Source: Megalobrama amblycephala
Lineage: Eukaryota > Chordata > Actinopteri > Cypriniformes > Xenocyprididae
Reading direction: 5' to 3'
Assembly (NCBI RefSeq): GCF_018812025.1
Contig: NC_063066.1
Location: forward strand, 13,144,882-13,208,881
DNA length: 64,000 nt
The position numbers and the translations under genes were made by a program. Below the pieces are notes generated by a model. That model was given only the letters and a program-made list of their open reading frames with translations, ran no database searches and had not been told where the DNA came from. Positions 26,744-38,785 of the stretch are shown piece by piece (position 1 is the stretch's first letter; each line of letters opens with the position of its first letter).

Positions 26744-26853
26744 GTTTACAGTAAATAAAAATGCACAAAGTATTATTAACAATGTTCAAAACAGTTGCTG
26801 CTTAATATTTTTGTGGAGACTTGGAAGTCTCCCTTATCTAACCAATATATTTA
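25591..26853. other. Intergenic DNA with repeat fragments
   Basis: A fragment at 26205-26265 (gctagtttacccaaaaatcg...catgttgtt) belongs to the 10345 family. Poly(A) at about 26400-26424 and (AT)n at 26720-26743. No gene seen. Confidence 0.5.
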
Positions 26854-27729
26854 AGGGCTGCATTCCACTCCAGTTTTAGACGAGCACTCGCAACCTTCCC
26901 TAAGCACTTCCCCTCGGGTGAATCCCTGCTGCCATTTTGAAGTGCGTTCCACTTCGTTAAGTGGACGAGGGAAGTTTATATGGACAGACCCTCGCTCCCT
27001 CGATTTTGACTGAGGGAGCGAGTCTACTTCATATGTACACTTCTGGCAGCTCCATATATCACAATAATATATATTTAAAACACACATATACACTGCCCTC
27101 CAAAAGTTTGGAAATGCCCTAGAAAAGTGGGGTTTTGGACAATATTAGCATGAATCCTTTTTAATTTGTGATAATTTTGCACTGATAAGGGACAACACAA
27201 ACTACGAAAACATATTTTATTACATCAACAGTTTATGTGTTAAGTGTTAAGTTTAAACCAGTAACCAGGCATCACAGCTGGCAAAGGGGCATGTCTGACT
27301 TTGACATGTATATATTGCCATTATTATGTAATAAAAATAAAAATTATTATTGCTGGTCTTCAATGATAATGTCAAGTTACTTTAATGTATTTGCACCAAA
27401 AAATGATAAGGATTTATGCTGATATCGTCCAAAACCACACTTTGCCAGGTGTGTTTCCAAACTTTTGGAGGGCAGTGTATGCATATAGAATGCTGCATTA
27501 GTCAATTTCGTAAGGGTAAAAAATTAATAATAAACCAACTTAGTGATGGAGAACATAGCGGATTCCAAGACAGTGATCAAGGACGTTCCAATTCAGCCCA
27601 CTGCAAAGGTTCCGCCAGTAGTGGGCACTCATGCAATGTAAGCAATGACGTACATCCGAGTCAACGAGACTGAGGGAAGTTAGCGAGGGAAGGGCATAAA
27701 AAAAAAAAAACGAACTGGAACGCAGCCCT
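26854..27729. mobile_element. 'agggctgc(a/g)ttcca' element with a nested Tc1-type MITE
   Basis: Left end aagggctgcattccactcca, right end reversed cagggctgcgttccagttcg. Internal acttccctcg-like motifs occur in both halves. The element at 27091-27477 sits inside it. Confidence 0.65.
27091..27477. mobile_element. Tc1/mariner-type MITE
   Basis: Ends cactgccctccaaaagtttg and caaacttttggagggcagtg are perfect inverted repeats, flanked by TA at 27089-27090 and 27478-27479. 387 bp, no transposase. Confidence 0.85.
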
Positions 27730-27744
27730 GGTCTTGGAGTCTCT

Positions 27745-27845
27745 ACTAACAAACTGATGAGTTAAATCAGGTGCGTTTGATTTGGAAGAGTTGGAAAGTG
27801 TTTAGTGCTGGTGTGCCTCCAAGAACAGGGTTGGGAAACACTGCT
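27745..27845. mobile_element. Fragment of a 'caggtgtgtttgatt' dispersed repeat
   Basis: tcaggtgcgtttgatttgga and gttgggaaacactgc match the order of the larger copies at 40740-40945 and 44080-44698. Confidence 0.5.
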
Positions 27846-27849
27846 TTAA

Positions 27850-29360
27850 TGAATAGAAAGTTAAGAAGGACAGCTTTTAATGTGTCCTTGCTGAATAAAA
27901 GTAATAATATCTTTCAAAAAGAAAAGATAAATCTCTGACATTTGAAGAGTATTTTTGAATATGGTACATTAAGACATGTCACCACAGGTTTGACATCTGT
28001 AATGCAGGCATTGAGAGCAGCATGAATATCCTGCCAGACACCATCTTTTGTGGTCTACGGATGCATTAAGAATTGTAGTTTTTGACTGAACTATTTCCTT
28101 TAAACCTGGTAAAGTGTAACTAATCTACAAACTCTGAAATTCACCATACTATAAAGACTATTATTTTTAAACCGAATGAAACGAAATAGTGTTTTCAAAA
28201 ATGACAGCTTCGCACTGCTGGAGTTAATGAGAAATGTATCAACAAAACTAAGATGCATTCAGTAAAAGTTTCACAGCCGTTCAAACTCTGCTGCACATTT
28301 TGTCAAGGGTTATTTATTGAATGGTTCTTTACTTCATTCCACTGCAGCTGTGTACATGAGGAGGATTTACAGAGCCCCCGAGTGGCTCCCTTATAGGCCA
28401 GTGCTTGACTGAGGGTCAGTGTTATCAGCCTCTAGCCCGATAGAGCAGAGGTTTTACTCCACAGCACAGTGGCCGCCCTCACCAACTGTAAATATTGGCT
28501 CTTCCGTGCAGGCAAATGAAGTGTCTAATGACAGGGTTTTGAAATAAGCCCTCACCTGCTGCCAGCCAGACAGTCAGGCAGTCTGAAGGCAGCTGAATAT
28601 GTGATGATAGAGAGAAAAACTGAGATAGCTTGAAAATATAAAGGTGAAAATAACATTAAAAACAGCACAGTCCCTTATTGAGGGAGAGCGTCACGGGAAG
28701 GATAAATAGAAAGATCTATTTATACATCTGCTGGCGCATTGGAATAAGTAACAAGTTTAATTCATGACCTAGACACTGGGGAACTTCTGTGCGGAAATTC
28801 CAGATATACCTTGCTTTCCTCCTAAGAAAATGCCATAGCTATGAATATTCTTTTAAAGGACAACCTGTTTACGCATTACTGAGTTTCTCGGTATGTGGCC
28901 ATAATGACTGACAGAAGGTCAGAGAGGCATGTGCATACACTAATTGTTAATGCTAATCACTCAAAGTTTGTGTATATTATAGCACTGAACCATATATTTA
29001 TATCCCCCCCGCTTATCCTATCTCTCCGTTAAGGCTGACTCCACCTCACTTTTGCTTGCGGTTTGCAGTATGAGGAAGGCACATAACTGCAGGCGCTGTA
29101 TGTAATGTTAAAAATGAGATTAGCCTACTGCTGCACATCTCTGTATGATGATTAGGAACAGTGCTTGCAGTCTCCAGCTATTCCAAGGTTCTCTTTGCTG
29201 ATGGAAGGAATCCCACACGTAGTGGGAGAACATAAGCATTTGAAGATTTGTTTAGGCATTCTCAGTGTAGGTGATATGAACGAAAAACGTTTTTTTCTTT
29301 AAAGCCGGATGCACAGTTTGCAGTTATTGCCACATTTTTTTTTCCACACACGCACATTAT
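27850..29360. other. Intergenic non-repeat DNA; possible regulatory block at 28320-29000
   Basis: No gene recognised. 28320-29000 is higher in complexity than its surroundings, with no recognised transposon. It holds a palindromic gaaagatctatttat-type motif near 28710 that resembles a MEF2-like AT-rich site. Function is not shown. Confidence 0.3.
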
Positions 29361-29640
29361 TCCTGTTGTACGCTTAATTCTGAGCGACAGGAATAATCCA
29401 AAGAAACAGTGTTTAATACAAAAATACTCAGGAACACTCAGGGAAACTGATATAACAACACCTTAACAGCAATGACACAGACAGGACAAAGACTGCAAGA
29501 ACACAGGGAGTATAAATACCAGAACAAATGAAGGAACTAATGAGCTAATTGTTTAACAACAGGTGAACTGAATGGGGATGACACAGACTAGAAAGCTAGG
29601 TCACAGGAAACAGAAACTAACACAAAGCATATTCCTGATA
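29361..29640 (-). mobile_element. Possible solo LTR or retroelement end
   Basis: Read on the minus strand it runs from cctgtgacctagctttctag through a gtatttatactccctgtgtt TATA-like stretch to gtattaaacactgtttcttt and ggattattcctgtcgctcag. This arrangement (promoter-like core, then an ATTAAA signal) is LTR-like, and 53585-53835 is similar in layout. The family is not identified. Confidence 0.35.
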
Positions 29641-29644
29641 TATT

Positions 29645-30760
29645 AGTGCTGTCAATCGATAAAAAATAACTAATCACACCTAACATTAAAGTTTTTAATA
29701 TATTTTTATATTGTAATAGTTTCACATTTAAAGCTGCAATATGTAATTTTTTCTGCCCGCTAGAGGTCGCTAGAGGCCTATTAAAATCAAAGGCGTAGCT
29801 TGATGACGGCAAGTTTGAGCGCGGAATCTTGGGTCATGTGGTCTTCACCTCAACGGCCGGTGGAAAATAATCGGGAAGAAATCATATTCATGGATGCGAT
29901 TATTAACGTTACTGTAGTATGAAGCAGAGCAGGACCGAGTGTTGTGGGAGCTGAACGAGGCCGCTGGAGCGATTGCGCAACATATGCTGCAACCAGCGGA
30001 ACTTTTATTATGACACAGTCGCCGGTTCTGCTTCCGCTTTCCCGGTCATGAGTATGAGGTAACGCAGCTCTGCTTATCATATTAGATACATTTGAGGTAC
30101 TCGCAAAAAATCAAGAAAATTAGATTTAAACAATAAGACTAAACGTGTTGAGCTAGCTATATAACAATAATTTGTTTTCTGTCTACAAATATATCAAAAC
30201 AGTTGTTCCCTTGTCTATTAAAACATGTAAATATTAAAGCGTCTTTGGTGTTTCCATGGTTTCTACAAAATAAAACCGGAAACCGAGGGTAACGTGGGTA
30301 TGATGCAATTGACAGGCGACTCCTCACACGTCCCGGAGCCTTGGTTAAAATTGCAATTTTCTCACAATTTACAAATAGTTGCAAACATTTGGGATATTGT
30401 AAGTACTCAAGTGAACAAAATATATAACACTGGCCTAGTGGTTTTTGGATATTTTACTGTACATTTTTACATATTGCACCTTTAATCTCCAAATTACAAC
30501 AAAGACATTTTAAATATTTGATCTAACAGGTAGGAAATATACAGAAACTGAATAAAGTTATCAAACACATCACAGTATTCAATGCAGAAATTATAAATTA
30601 AATATAGATTAATCCTTATTAAAGGATTACTACAAAAATTATTCAGTCAAGAGCAGTGAGTGATTTTCTCTTTGTCTTTTGTTCTTTGATTAACAATGAT
30701 TACTAATGACAGACATCACAGCAGCACGTTTATTAGACTGCTGCCTAATAAATGCCTATA
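29645..30760. mobile_element. 'ctgtcaatcgat' hAT-like element interrupted by a TTAA-type element
   Basis: The left piece 29645-29726 starts gtgctgtcaatcgataaaaa. The right piece 30485-30760 contains tttgttctttgattaacaat and tattagactgctgcctaata, the reverse of 15849-15960. The two join when 29727-30484 is set aside. Confidence 0.6.
29727..30484. mobile_element. TTAA-ended inverted-repeat element, nested
   Basis: Ends tttaaagctgcaatatgtaa and, reversed, ttaaaggtgcaatatgtaaa. The interior is GC-richer (about 29820-30060) than its surroundings, with no intact transposase. Kolobok/piggyBac-like by its TTAA ends; inferred. Confidence 0.6.
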
Positions 30761-30798
30761 TTTCCTATCATTTTTATGATAGGAAATATAGGCATTTA
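30749..30798. repeat. Perfect short hairpin
   Basis: Arms of 23 bases (30749-30771 and 30776-30798) pair perfectly around a TTTT loop. It lies at the edge of the hAT-like element, so it may be a transposon feature rather than an RNA gene. Confidence 0.75.
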
Positions 30799-30849
30799 GA
30801 TAGACGAAGCCCCTTTCCACCACAAAAGAAAAGACATCATGTTGTAGTA

Positions 30850-31015
30850 ATTCATTATTATGATATAAAAAGTCTCTTATAATTATGACTTATTTCTCAT
30901 AGTTTTTACAATTATGTCATAATTGTGACTTGTCATATTTTTGACACATTTTGTCATATTTTTATCTCATAATTATGACTTAATATCTCATAATTTTGAC
31001 TTTTTATGGCAGAAA
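30850..31015. repeat. Minisatellite of 'ataattatgactt/tctcata' units
   Basis: tcataattatgactt, tcataattgtgactt and tcataattttgactt recur with attached tatctca spacers, followed by the characteristic atggcagaaatgggtttcca. Confidence 0.75.
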
Positions 31016-31096
31016 TGGGTTTCCATACATTTATTTTATTACTTATTTTATAATAAATACTATAAATATGAAATAGCATATAATTTCGCTTTGTTC

Positions 31097-31915
31097 TCAG
31101 TGTAAACCCTAACGCTCAAAATACTTAATTGGTTTGAGTACAAACTTAAATTAAACATTAGTTCAGTTAAATTACCCATTATGAGTATTTAGAACTTTTT
31201 TTTTTCTTTTAAGTTCACAGCAGTGACATATTTCAAGTAAACTGAACACTTTCATTGTTTTGAGTTGTATGAACTAATTTCTTTTAATTTAGGCTAACTT
31301 AAGTTTAACTGAAACTGGGCTGGGATTTCTATTTCCCAGCATGCTTTGCCCATGGCAGAGAGAGTAAATGCTAAAATCAAGTGCTATATAATTTTTAATT
31401 TTATTTTTATTTGTTTTATTCTTCTTCTTCTTATTTTTTTCAAGATTAATGGTGAGGGAGATTTAGTAGTGAGTTTCTGTTAATGGGTTTTTGGACAGTT
31501 ACCATCATGGTGACAAGTGGCGCAAGCTGCTTTTTTTGAGAGCAGGTAAGTTACATGTTTTAAGATGCTGTGCTCATTCAGTAAGTGTTATACCAACCTA
31601 TTGTTAACATGTTAGAACATTAGAAAGTTGGCTTTTTCTGAATTTTCTTATTAGGGTTTACAGTGAATTAAATAACTCATTTGTTTTTCAAAAACTCAAC
31701 ATAAAAAAAAGTTAATTAACTAAATGTTTTCTGTTAATTGCTATCAAAATGTATGAGTTAGCTAACTCAGTACTTAGCAATTTAGGAGTAATTAACATGC
31801 TTGAGTACTACAAACTCAAAACTTGACAGTTCTATTTACGTAAAATTGGGAACATCATACCTAAAAAAAACAAACTGATGCATGTTTTGAGTTAGCCTTA
31901 TTCAGGTTTACAATG
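31097..31915. mobile_element. Inverted-repeat DNA element
   Basis: The left edge agtgtaaaccct and the right edge aggtttacaatg are opposed. Inside, many tttgagt/actcaaa motifs, and cccagcatgctttgcccatg (about 31335), whose reverse (ctttgcaaagcatgatggga) occurs at about 33126 in the next element. Confidence 0.5.
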
Positions 31916-32099
31916 CTGCCAAAGAAAGTAATTCAAAAGCATACCTGCAAACTGGTCGCTTTTTGGCGAAATCCACCGTTTTGTATCCAAATACGTCATT
32001 TATGTGAATCGTGTAGATCCAAAGAGTTTTTTTTTTTTTTTTCGGGGGTGGGGGGTGTCAGGGTGAGTTTGCAGGCACAGAAAATCAAAAAAGGGCTAC

Positions 32100-32285
32100 T
32101 TTCCCATAGACTTGAGTGAGAACATAAACGTCTCTCGAGCTGTCATGATCTTTTTTGGTGCTCTGTGGTGTGACTGACACATCGCTGTAGCACTTCAGTT
32201 CAAACAGAGGCAGAGCGCACGTGAACCGATCATCTCTTCCGCTTTACAACATGAAATAAACAAGAAGGATGAATGAATACTGAAG
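32100..32285. mobile_element. Fragment related to the element at 46314-46798
   Basis: cgctgtagcacttcagttca...gtgaaccgatcatctcttcc...aaataaacaagaaggatgaa is the reverse complement, with changes, of about 46450-46580. Confidence 0.6.
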
Positions 32286-32408
32286 GTATGTTGAAAGATC
32301 CAGTACAACTTAGAGAGGAGCATTTTGATATATATCCACTGTGACTACAGGCCATTGCATATTCATGTACTTAACATGTGCTTCAGTACTGAATGTATAA
32401 AACCGTTT

Positions 32409-33360
32409 TACACTCAAAAAAATAAATCTTTGAACGAACATAAAAAAATCATGGAAAGGATTTCCACATGATTAAGTTGCTTTATTTCAGCATTATGCAA
32501 TTCTGTTATTCCAATTTAATGTACTTAGGTTGGGTCAACTTAATTTATTAAGGTTGATTCAACTTATTTACTATGGTTGGGCACAACTTAATTTAATAGT
32601 GTCAGTCCAACTAATTTGCAATGTTTTGGAAAATAAATAAAAAGCAATAAATAAAAAAATTGTTTTCATATACATTGATTTTTACAATTAATTCTTCTTG
32701 TTTAATTTTGTGATTTATATAACTTTTGTGATGTTCTGTGTTAAAAATCTAGATGTGATACTGGATTCATCCTAAATTGCCTTAACCAAAAACATTGTAA
32801 AGCCTAATTTGATCATAAGTCCATTGGTGGCAATGGTTTTACAATCAACATAGGCTTACAATGCTTTTGGGAAATGCAACCCAGAGCACTACCACACTGA
32901 TCACTTTCTTATGAAAATAACTTGAAAGTTTGTTAGCAGGTCCTCAACCCAAGCACAAGTGCAACAATTCACCACAATGGTAACCCCAAAACTATTAATT
33001 AACAAAACTTTTAAATACCGACATAATAGAACAGTAAACATTAAAAAGTCTTTCCATTTTCTCATCTTCCTAAAAACTGCTTAAAATAACACTTTATTTC
33101 AACATTTACACTCCTAGTTCAGCCCCTTTGCAAAGCATGATGGGAAGTGAAAATCCTGTTTGACTGAGTCCTGGTTGGGTTTACTTGATTGAAACATGTT
33201 ATTCCAATATGAAAACATCAAGTTAAGTCAAAGAGTAATCAGAGTCAATTTAACATGTATCAATCACATTTAAACCAGAAACCTGATACAATGGTGTTGA
33301 ATCAAAATAAATTGTTTAAATAAACTGAACAGCATCTTTTTTTTTTTTTTTTTGAGTGTA
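32409..33360. mobile_element. DNA element with tacactcaaa ends
   Basis: tacactcaaa at 32409-32418 and tttgagtgta at 33351-33360 are perfect inverted ends including TA. About 952 bp; the interior repeats gttgattcaactta-like phrases. No open frame of note. Confidence 0.65.
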
Positions 33361-34867
33361 TGACGGCCACCATTTAAATGTTTAAGCCGATATTAAAAAC
33401 GAGTAAAACATAGTATTAAAAATGATTAGAAACATAATTATGTCATTAGAAATTTATTATAACGTTATTATAAAAACTTATTTATGTGTAATTTATATGT
33501 AAGTGCCTTACAAATCAATTAATTTTAACCTTTAATAATGAAATGATGTACCAGCTGTGGTTCCCTATAGTTTACATTATTAGTTGAGAGATATTTTTTC
33601 TTTGAGGATAGGCCCCAAATGAATCATTATTTGAAATCAAATAGCAAGCTTCTGAATCAAAATTGATTCCAATTGTGAAATTTGTGTCAATACCCAGCCC
33701 TAGTGTCAATAAATTGTTTTTTTACTTGAATCAAATGTTGTTTTTTCCATTTATTTTCTTGTGGGAGTGCACCAGAATGCTTAGTTTACATGTTAAAATC
33801 ACGAAACTTTTCTCCTGGGGGAGGATGCCCCTAGACCCCCCTACTACTATTTAATTTGGAAACATGTCACCTTTTTTACCACTTTGGAGTTTGCGGGTAT
33901 GCAAAAGGAAGCCATAGCAGGGTCAACTGTTTTGTTTGGAAGCCTGTTTTCAACGCTGCAAACACAAACAAACTTAATGATACAAAAAAACAGAAAAGTG
34001 ATGTTATGCTAAAGATCATCACTTTTGGAGTTCCTCTTGTCTAATCAAATTAGAAAACTGAATCTAACTGTTGTATAAAAACACTATAATGGTAAATCAT
34101 CTTAATAATGACGATAATGATAGTGATTTAGCAGAGCGTCCGCCTCTTACTTCTACCTCATAATTACAATCATGTCACAAGCCTTTGATGAGATAGATGG
34201 ACAGATGAGAATAGATGGAATGATGAGGTGAAGAGGAACCTTACTGTGATGGAGGGTGGAGGGAGGTCTGTCCTGAGGGGCCGCGTTGTAATGCCCCACC
34301 ATCATCCCCTCGCTTCCCGCACCACCCCTTCCTCTCCATCACTGTCGGCCGGAGGGGGCAGCCCGGCTGACTGCAGAGGGGAAGCAGTGCATGTCGTATG
34401 GGCGAGGGCAGGGGGAGCCGCCCCCATGGCGCTTCTGTAGTTCTTTTCATATCAATCACTCCACAGGCAGAGAGCTAAAGACAGACTCTGCCTGCCATCA
34501 TCCACTCAGGGCTGGAGCATTAAAGAAACTCCTACCATCCACCTCCCCATACAACATCCTCCTCTGATCTCTTTCATATAAACATGCTCATTCCATCTCA
34601 ATCTTGACCCTCTATTGGCTGTCATTCTGTGGCTTCTGCCAGACCCCTGCAAATCGAGTTCCATTAGCCTCAACCTGACAGTGGGAGTCTCTGGCAAAGC
34701 AAAGTGTGAGTAATGCGATTTGTCTCTGCGTTGTTGTGCATTGGGAAATAGACTGTCAAGGTGTTTACAGACGTGAGGATGAAAAGAGAAAGTGTGTTTT
34801 AGTGGTGGACTATAAAGGGGACTATAATTAAGGTCAGGGCTCCAGAAAAAAAAAAAAAAAAAAAAAC
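33361..34867. other. Intergenic DNA with a GC-rich patch
   Basis: No gene recognised. 34240-34440 is strongly GC-rich (ggccgcgttg, gtcggccggagggggcagcc). Its open frames on both strands (70 and 72 residues) have no family similarity and overlap, so I do not call them. It may be a small CpG-rich regulatory patch. Confidence 0.35.
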
Positions 34868-35010
<143 letters not shown>

Positions 35011-35329
35011 GCATTTTCCTTCAGGTCAGTCCTATGTTCATAATAATAAAAAAATCTGTTTAAATGTCCGCTGCAATATCTTGTCCTTTTAACAGTTAAG
35101 GTTTTCCCATGACTGACAGCACTAGTCAGCATTTGTCAGTCTTTTCAATATAAAAGCCTTCGCTAATGAATGACACACTCATAAAGACAGTCTTTGCTGC
35201 CATCTAATAATGTAACTTCTGTTGCTGTTCACGGTCAGGGACTACTTTTTTCAGCGGTAGGAAGGCTTTTAGTTATTTTACTTCATGAAAGTTGCATTGT
35301 ATTTGTATTGTGTGGTAACCGTTTTATAA
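35011..35329. other. Intergenic DNA, nothing recognised
   Basis: Short non-repeat stretch between the GATA array and the MITE at 35330. Confidence 0.4.
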
Positions 35330-35471
35330 AAGCAATAACGGACTTGAGGCTGGTGCTATATCTAGAATAAGTCACGGATGAAGGGGTTGCAGGCACTCCG
35401 CTTCACATCAACAACGCCCTTCAGCCGTGACTTATTCACGATACAGCACAGCCTCTCGTACCTTATTGCTT
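35330..35471. mobile_element. Small palindromic MITE
   Basis: The left arm aagcaataacggacttgagg...aataagtcacggatgaaggg faces the right arm cccttcagccgtgacttatt...taccttattgctt. 142 bp in all, with a short loop. Confidence 0.8.
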
Positions 35472-36847
35472 ACAGATAGGCATTTTTCATGAAATGGAGA
35501 TCCAGGCTCACATTGTATGGTCAGGCATAACGAGAAGCTATATGACAAAGCTGCATATAGAGATTTTAAATTATTGTTGAACATTTTTATTTTTGTTGCC
35601 TTTGTGAACTCTAGCCACAGTCTGGAGCCATAAAGGACATTTTAGAACAAAAGGGAATGAATAGAATGACTTGAGAAAAACAATGAATGCCGTAAGAGGA
35701 CAGGGATATATAGCATAGATGAAGAGAGCATTTACATTGTTCCGCCACAGAGCGTGGTTTTCGTTTTATCTCTCTGCAGTCTCACTTGTGTTTTCTTCCC
35801 TTTCTTCTAAGGGTTTGCTGCTTGGAACAATTTGTCACTAAAGCAGTTGTTTGCAGACTTGCTTAGACTTGCCACTCTAAACCGCAGGTTCATTAACAGG
35901 AAACAATTAGCAACCGAGCTTGCACGCGGTACAACATAAGGGAGATAGTTGGTAAGGGAGATAGCATGAGGCAGAATATATATTCTGCTTTAGTGGATAT
36001 TCCTTACACCTCTCTCATAACTGGGATGTCCTTAGCCATTATTACAACATGTCCTTTTTAATAAGCGCTGAATGACTGAATGACTACGATGAATAAAAAT
36101 TCAGTGGTTAATTGTGGTCAGGATTGTGCTGGAGACACAATATTGCACATCCCAGGGTTAATTTGGTGAGTATTTTAGCACGAAGCCAATTCAGAGACAA
36201 CCACAACCATACTATTTCTCAATGGGCCAAGAATCAGGTGCAAATCTATTGGTGCAAAAGTCAGAGTACATCTCAATTTTCCGGCTCTGCTTTGAGCTGG
36301 GCTGAGGGGGAGAGTGATCGGACCTTTGCTATTCTCTCTTTTTCTGATAAATGAATAGTTTTTTTTCCCATCTTTATTTCATCTTAAAAGGAGTGCAATG
36401 TGACCCTGACCCATATCAAATCAAAGCGTTACCTAAGCTTATTAGCTGCACAAACCTGGGTATCTTTCTCTTATTCCTTCTATCCCCTACTCTCTCTCTT
36501 TATCTGTTTTCCACCTGTGATCGCACAGTCTTATCTTCAGAGATATGCTGCTTGACCTTCCGTTCAGAGCCAGCTGTGAGGAGGTGCTTCGTTGGAGGAG
36601 AGGACACTGGAATGGATATTCATTAGTTATGAGATAGCCGTCCGCATTCGCATGATGACCTCCAAGGATGTCGGATAAAAGACAGCCAACAATGAGGGAT
36701 GTGATTTAAAGCCTGCACTCCTCTTTTTATGGGGTGACCTTCCCCTACAACCCTGGCCTAGGTTTCATACTCATCTACCTATAGTCAGACATCATCTGAC
36801 ATAATGGACTTGAACAAGTCCATCATGGCTGTAACTAACATCCTTAT
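35472..36847. other. Intergenic DNA without recognised repeats
   Basis: Non-repeat sequence. The short plus-strand open frames at 36112-36626 have no recognised similarity. No gene is supported. Confidence 0.4.
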
Positions 36848-37788
36848 ACACTACCAGTCAAAAGTTTGGAAACATTACTATTTTTAATGTTTTTGAACAA
36901 AGTCTCTTATGCTCATTAAGGCTGCATTTAGTTCATAATAAATACAGAAAAAAACTATAATATTATGAAATATTATTACAATTTAAAATTATGGTTTTCT
37001 ATTTTAATATACTTTAAAATATAATTTATTTCTGTGATGCAAAGCTGAATTGTCAGCATCATTACTCCAGTCTTCAGTGTCGCATGATCCTTCAGAAATC
37101 ATTGTAATATGCTGATTTATTATCAATGTTGGAAACAGTTGTGCTGCTTAATATTATTTTATAACCTGTGATACTTTTTCAGGATTCTTTGATGAATAAA
37201 AAGTTAAAAGAAATATCAGCATTTATTTAAAGTATAAATCTTTTGTAACAATATACACTACCATTCAAAAGTTTGGGGTCAGTATTTTTTTTTCTTTCTT
37301 TTTTTTTTTTTTTGAAAGAAATTAATGCTTTTATTCAGCACGGATGTGTTAAATTGATGAAAAGTTATAGTAAAGATTTATATTGTTAGAAAAGATTTAT
37401 ATTTTGAATAAATGATGTTCTTTTTAACCTTTTATTCATCAATGAATCCTGAAAAAAGTACCACAGGTTCCAAAAAAATATTCAGCAGCACAACTGTTTT
37501 CAATATTGATAATAACTGAGTATCAAATCAGCATTTTAGAATGATTTCTGAAGGACACTGAAGACTGGAGTAATGATGCTGGCAATTCAGCTTTGCATCA
37601 CAGAAATAAATTATATTTTAAAGTATATTAAAAGAGAAATCCATAATTTTAAATTGCAATAATATTTCACAATATTATTGATTTTTTTCTGTATTTATTA
37701 TAAAATAAATGCAGCCTTAATGAGCATAAGAGACTTTGTTCAAAAACATTAAAAATAGTAATGTTTCCAAACTTTTGACTGGTAGTGT
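36848..37788. mobile_element. Long inverted-repeat mariner-like element
   Basis: acactaccagtcaaaagttt at the left is mirrored by aaacttttgactggtagtgt at the right. The arms stay complementary for about 400 bases (for example attactccagtcttcagtgt against acactgaagactggagtaat). An extra end-like acactaccattcaaaagttt at about 37256 marks the middle, so it may be two facing units. Related pieces: 3671, 59724, 63831. Confidence 0.8.
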
Positions 37789-37803
37789 GTGTATATATAT
37801 GAA

Positions 37804-38012
37804 GACTTCAGATGCAAATTTTCTTCTAAAATGAGCATTTTTATGAAGCTTGTATGTTCAAATGTTCAGTTAATTCACTTTAATGGCAATGAAAAGGACC
37901 TATTAATTGCCATTAAAGTGAAATTACTGAACCTAAACATACAAGCTTGATAAAAATGATCATTTTAGAAGAAAATTTCAGATGGCACTTAGAGGCTTTT
38001 GCATCTGAAGTC
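37804..38012. mobile_element. Hairpin MITE inside a TA tract
   Basis: gacttcagatgcaaa (37804-37818) and tttgcatctgaagtc (37998-38012) are exact inverted ends. Further in, acaagcttgataaaaatgat and ttaattcactttaatggcaa have mirror partners. TA-rich sequence lies on both sides. Confidence 0.8.

Positions 38013-38015
<3 letters not shown>

Positions 38016-38093
<78 letters not shown>
38016..38093. repeat. (TA)n microsatellite
   Basis: About 78 bases of TA directly right of the MITE. Confidence 0.95.
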
Positions 38094-38096
<3 letters not shown>

Positions 38097-38439
38097 ATTA
38101 AACCATGGGAAATCACTTCGATTTCGACATCATTTGCAGTGCTTAATAAGAGTGGGCAGGGCTAAATAGCTTTTTTGGCATGTTTTACGACTCTCTGATT
38201 GTTGGTGTTTCATGAATGATATAGTTTTCACCATGAATTCTGCTGTTAAACATGATTACAACTAAGTTGAAATAATGTGAATACCATTGATTAACAACCT
38301 TGTAGCTCACAGTTGGACTGTATTTAAAGGTAAATAAGTTATCATTAGAAATCAATTTCCCTATATATGGAGAAAATGAATGGAATTTTTACTTATGGAA
38401 CCAGTCTGTTGCACTCTTTAGTGGTATATAGGTTTAATT

Positions 38440-38785
38440 ATTTCACATAAGCGTTGATGTGCTTGTGTGCTAGATGTTTGCTCTAAGGTTTGCTAAGGGA
38501 AATCTGCATTATGAGCAGTTGCAGTTTTTAATTGAGTGATTGTTATCGGTTAACATGAGCCAATTAAATGCAATTATAAGTATCAAAGTAGTCATTTTCT
38601 ACCTTGTCACCAGTGTTAAAATATATAAATAGTCAAAGTCAGAATGCAAATTCACACAGGCACATTACAGTTTTTTATTTATTCCCCTCCAATTTTATTG
38701 GAACTTTAGTTGTCTGTGCAGTTTATTTATCATTTCTATGAAGAGGCCTGTTCCAAACCCTGCCAAACTTTAATAAAACGTGACT
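38440..38785. repeat. Diverged direct duplication, copy A
   Basis: Shares with copy B at 40020-40390, in the same order, catgagccaattaaatgcaa, atcaaagtagtcattttcta, gtcaccagtgttaaaatat, caattttattggaa and ccctgccaaactttaataaa. It matches none of the transposon families seen here. Confidence 0.8.
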
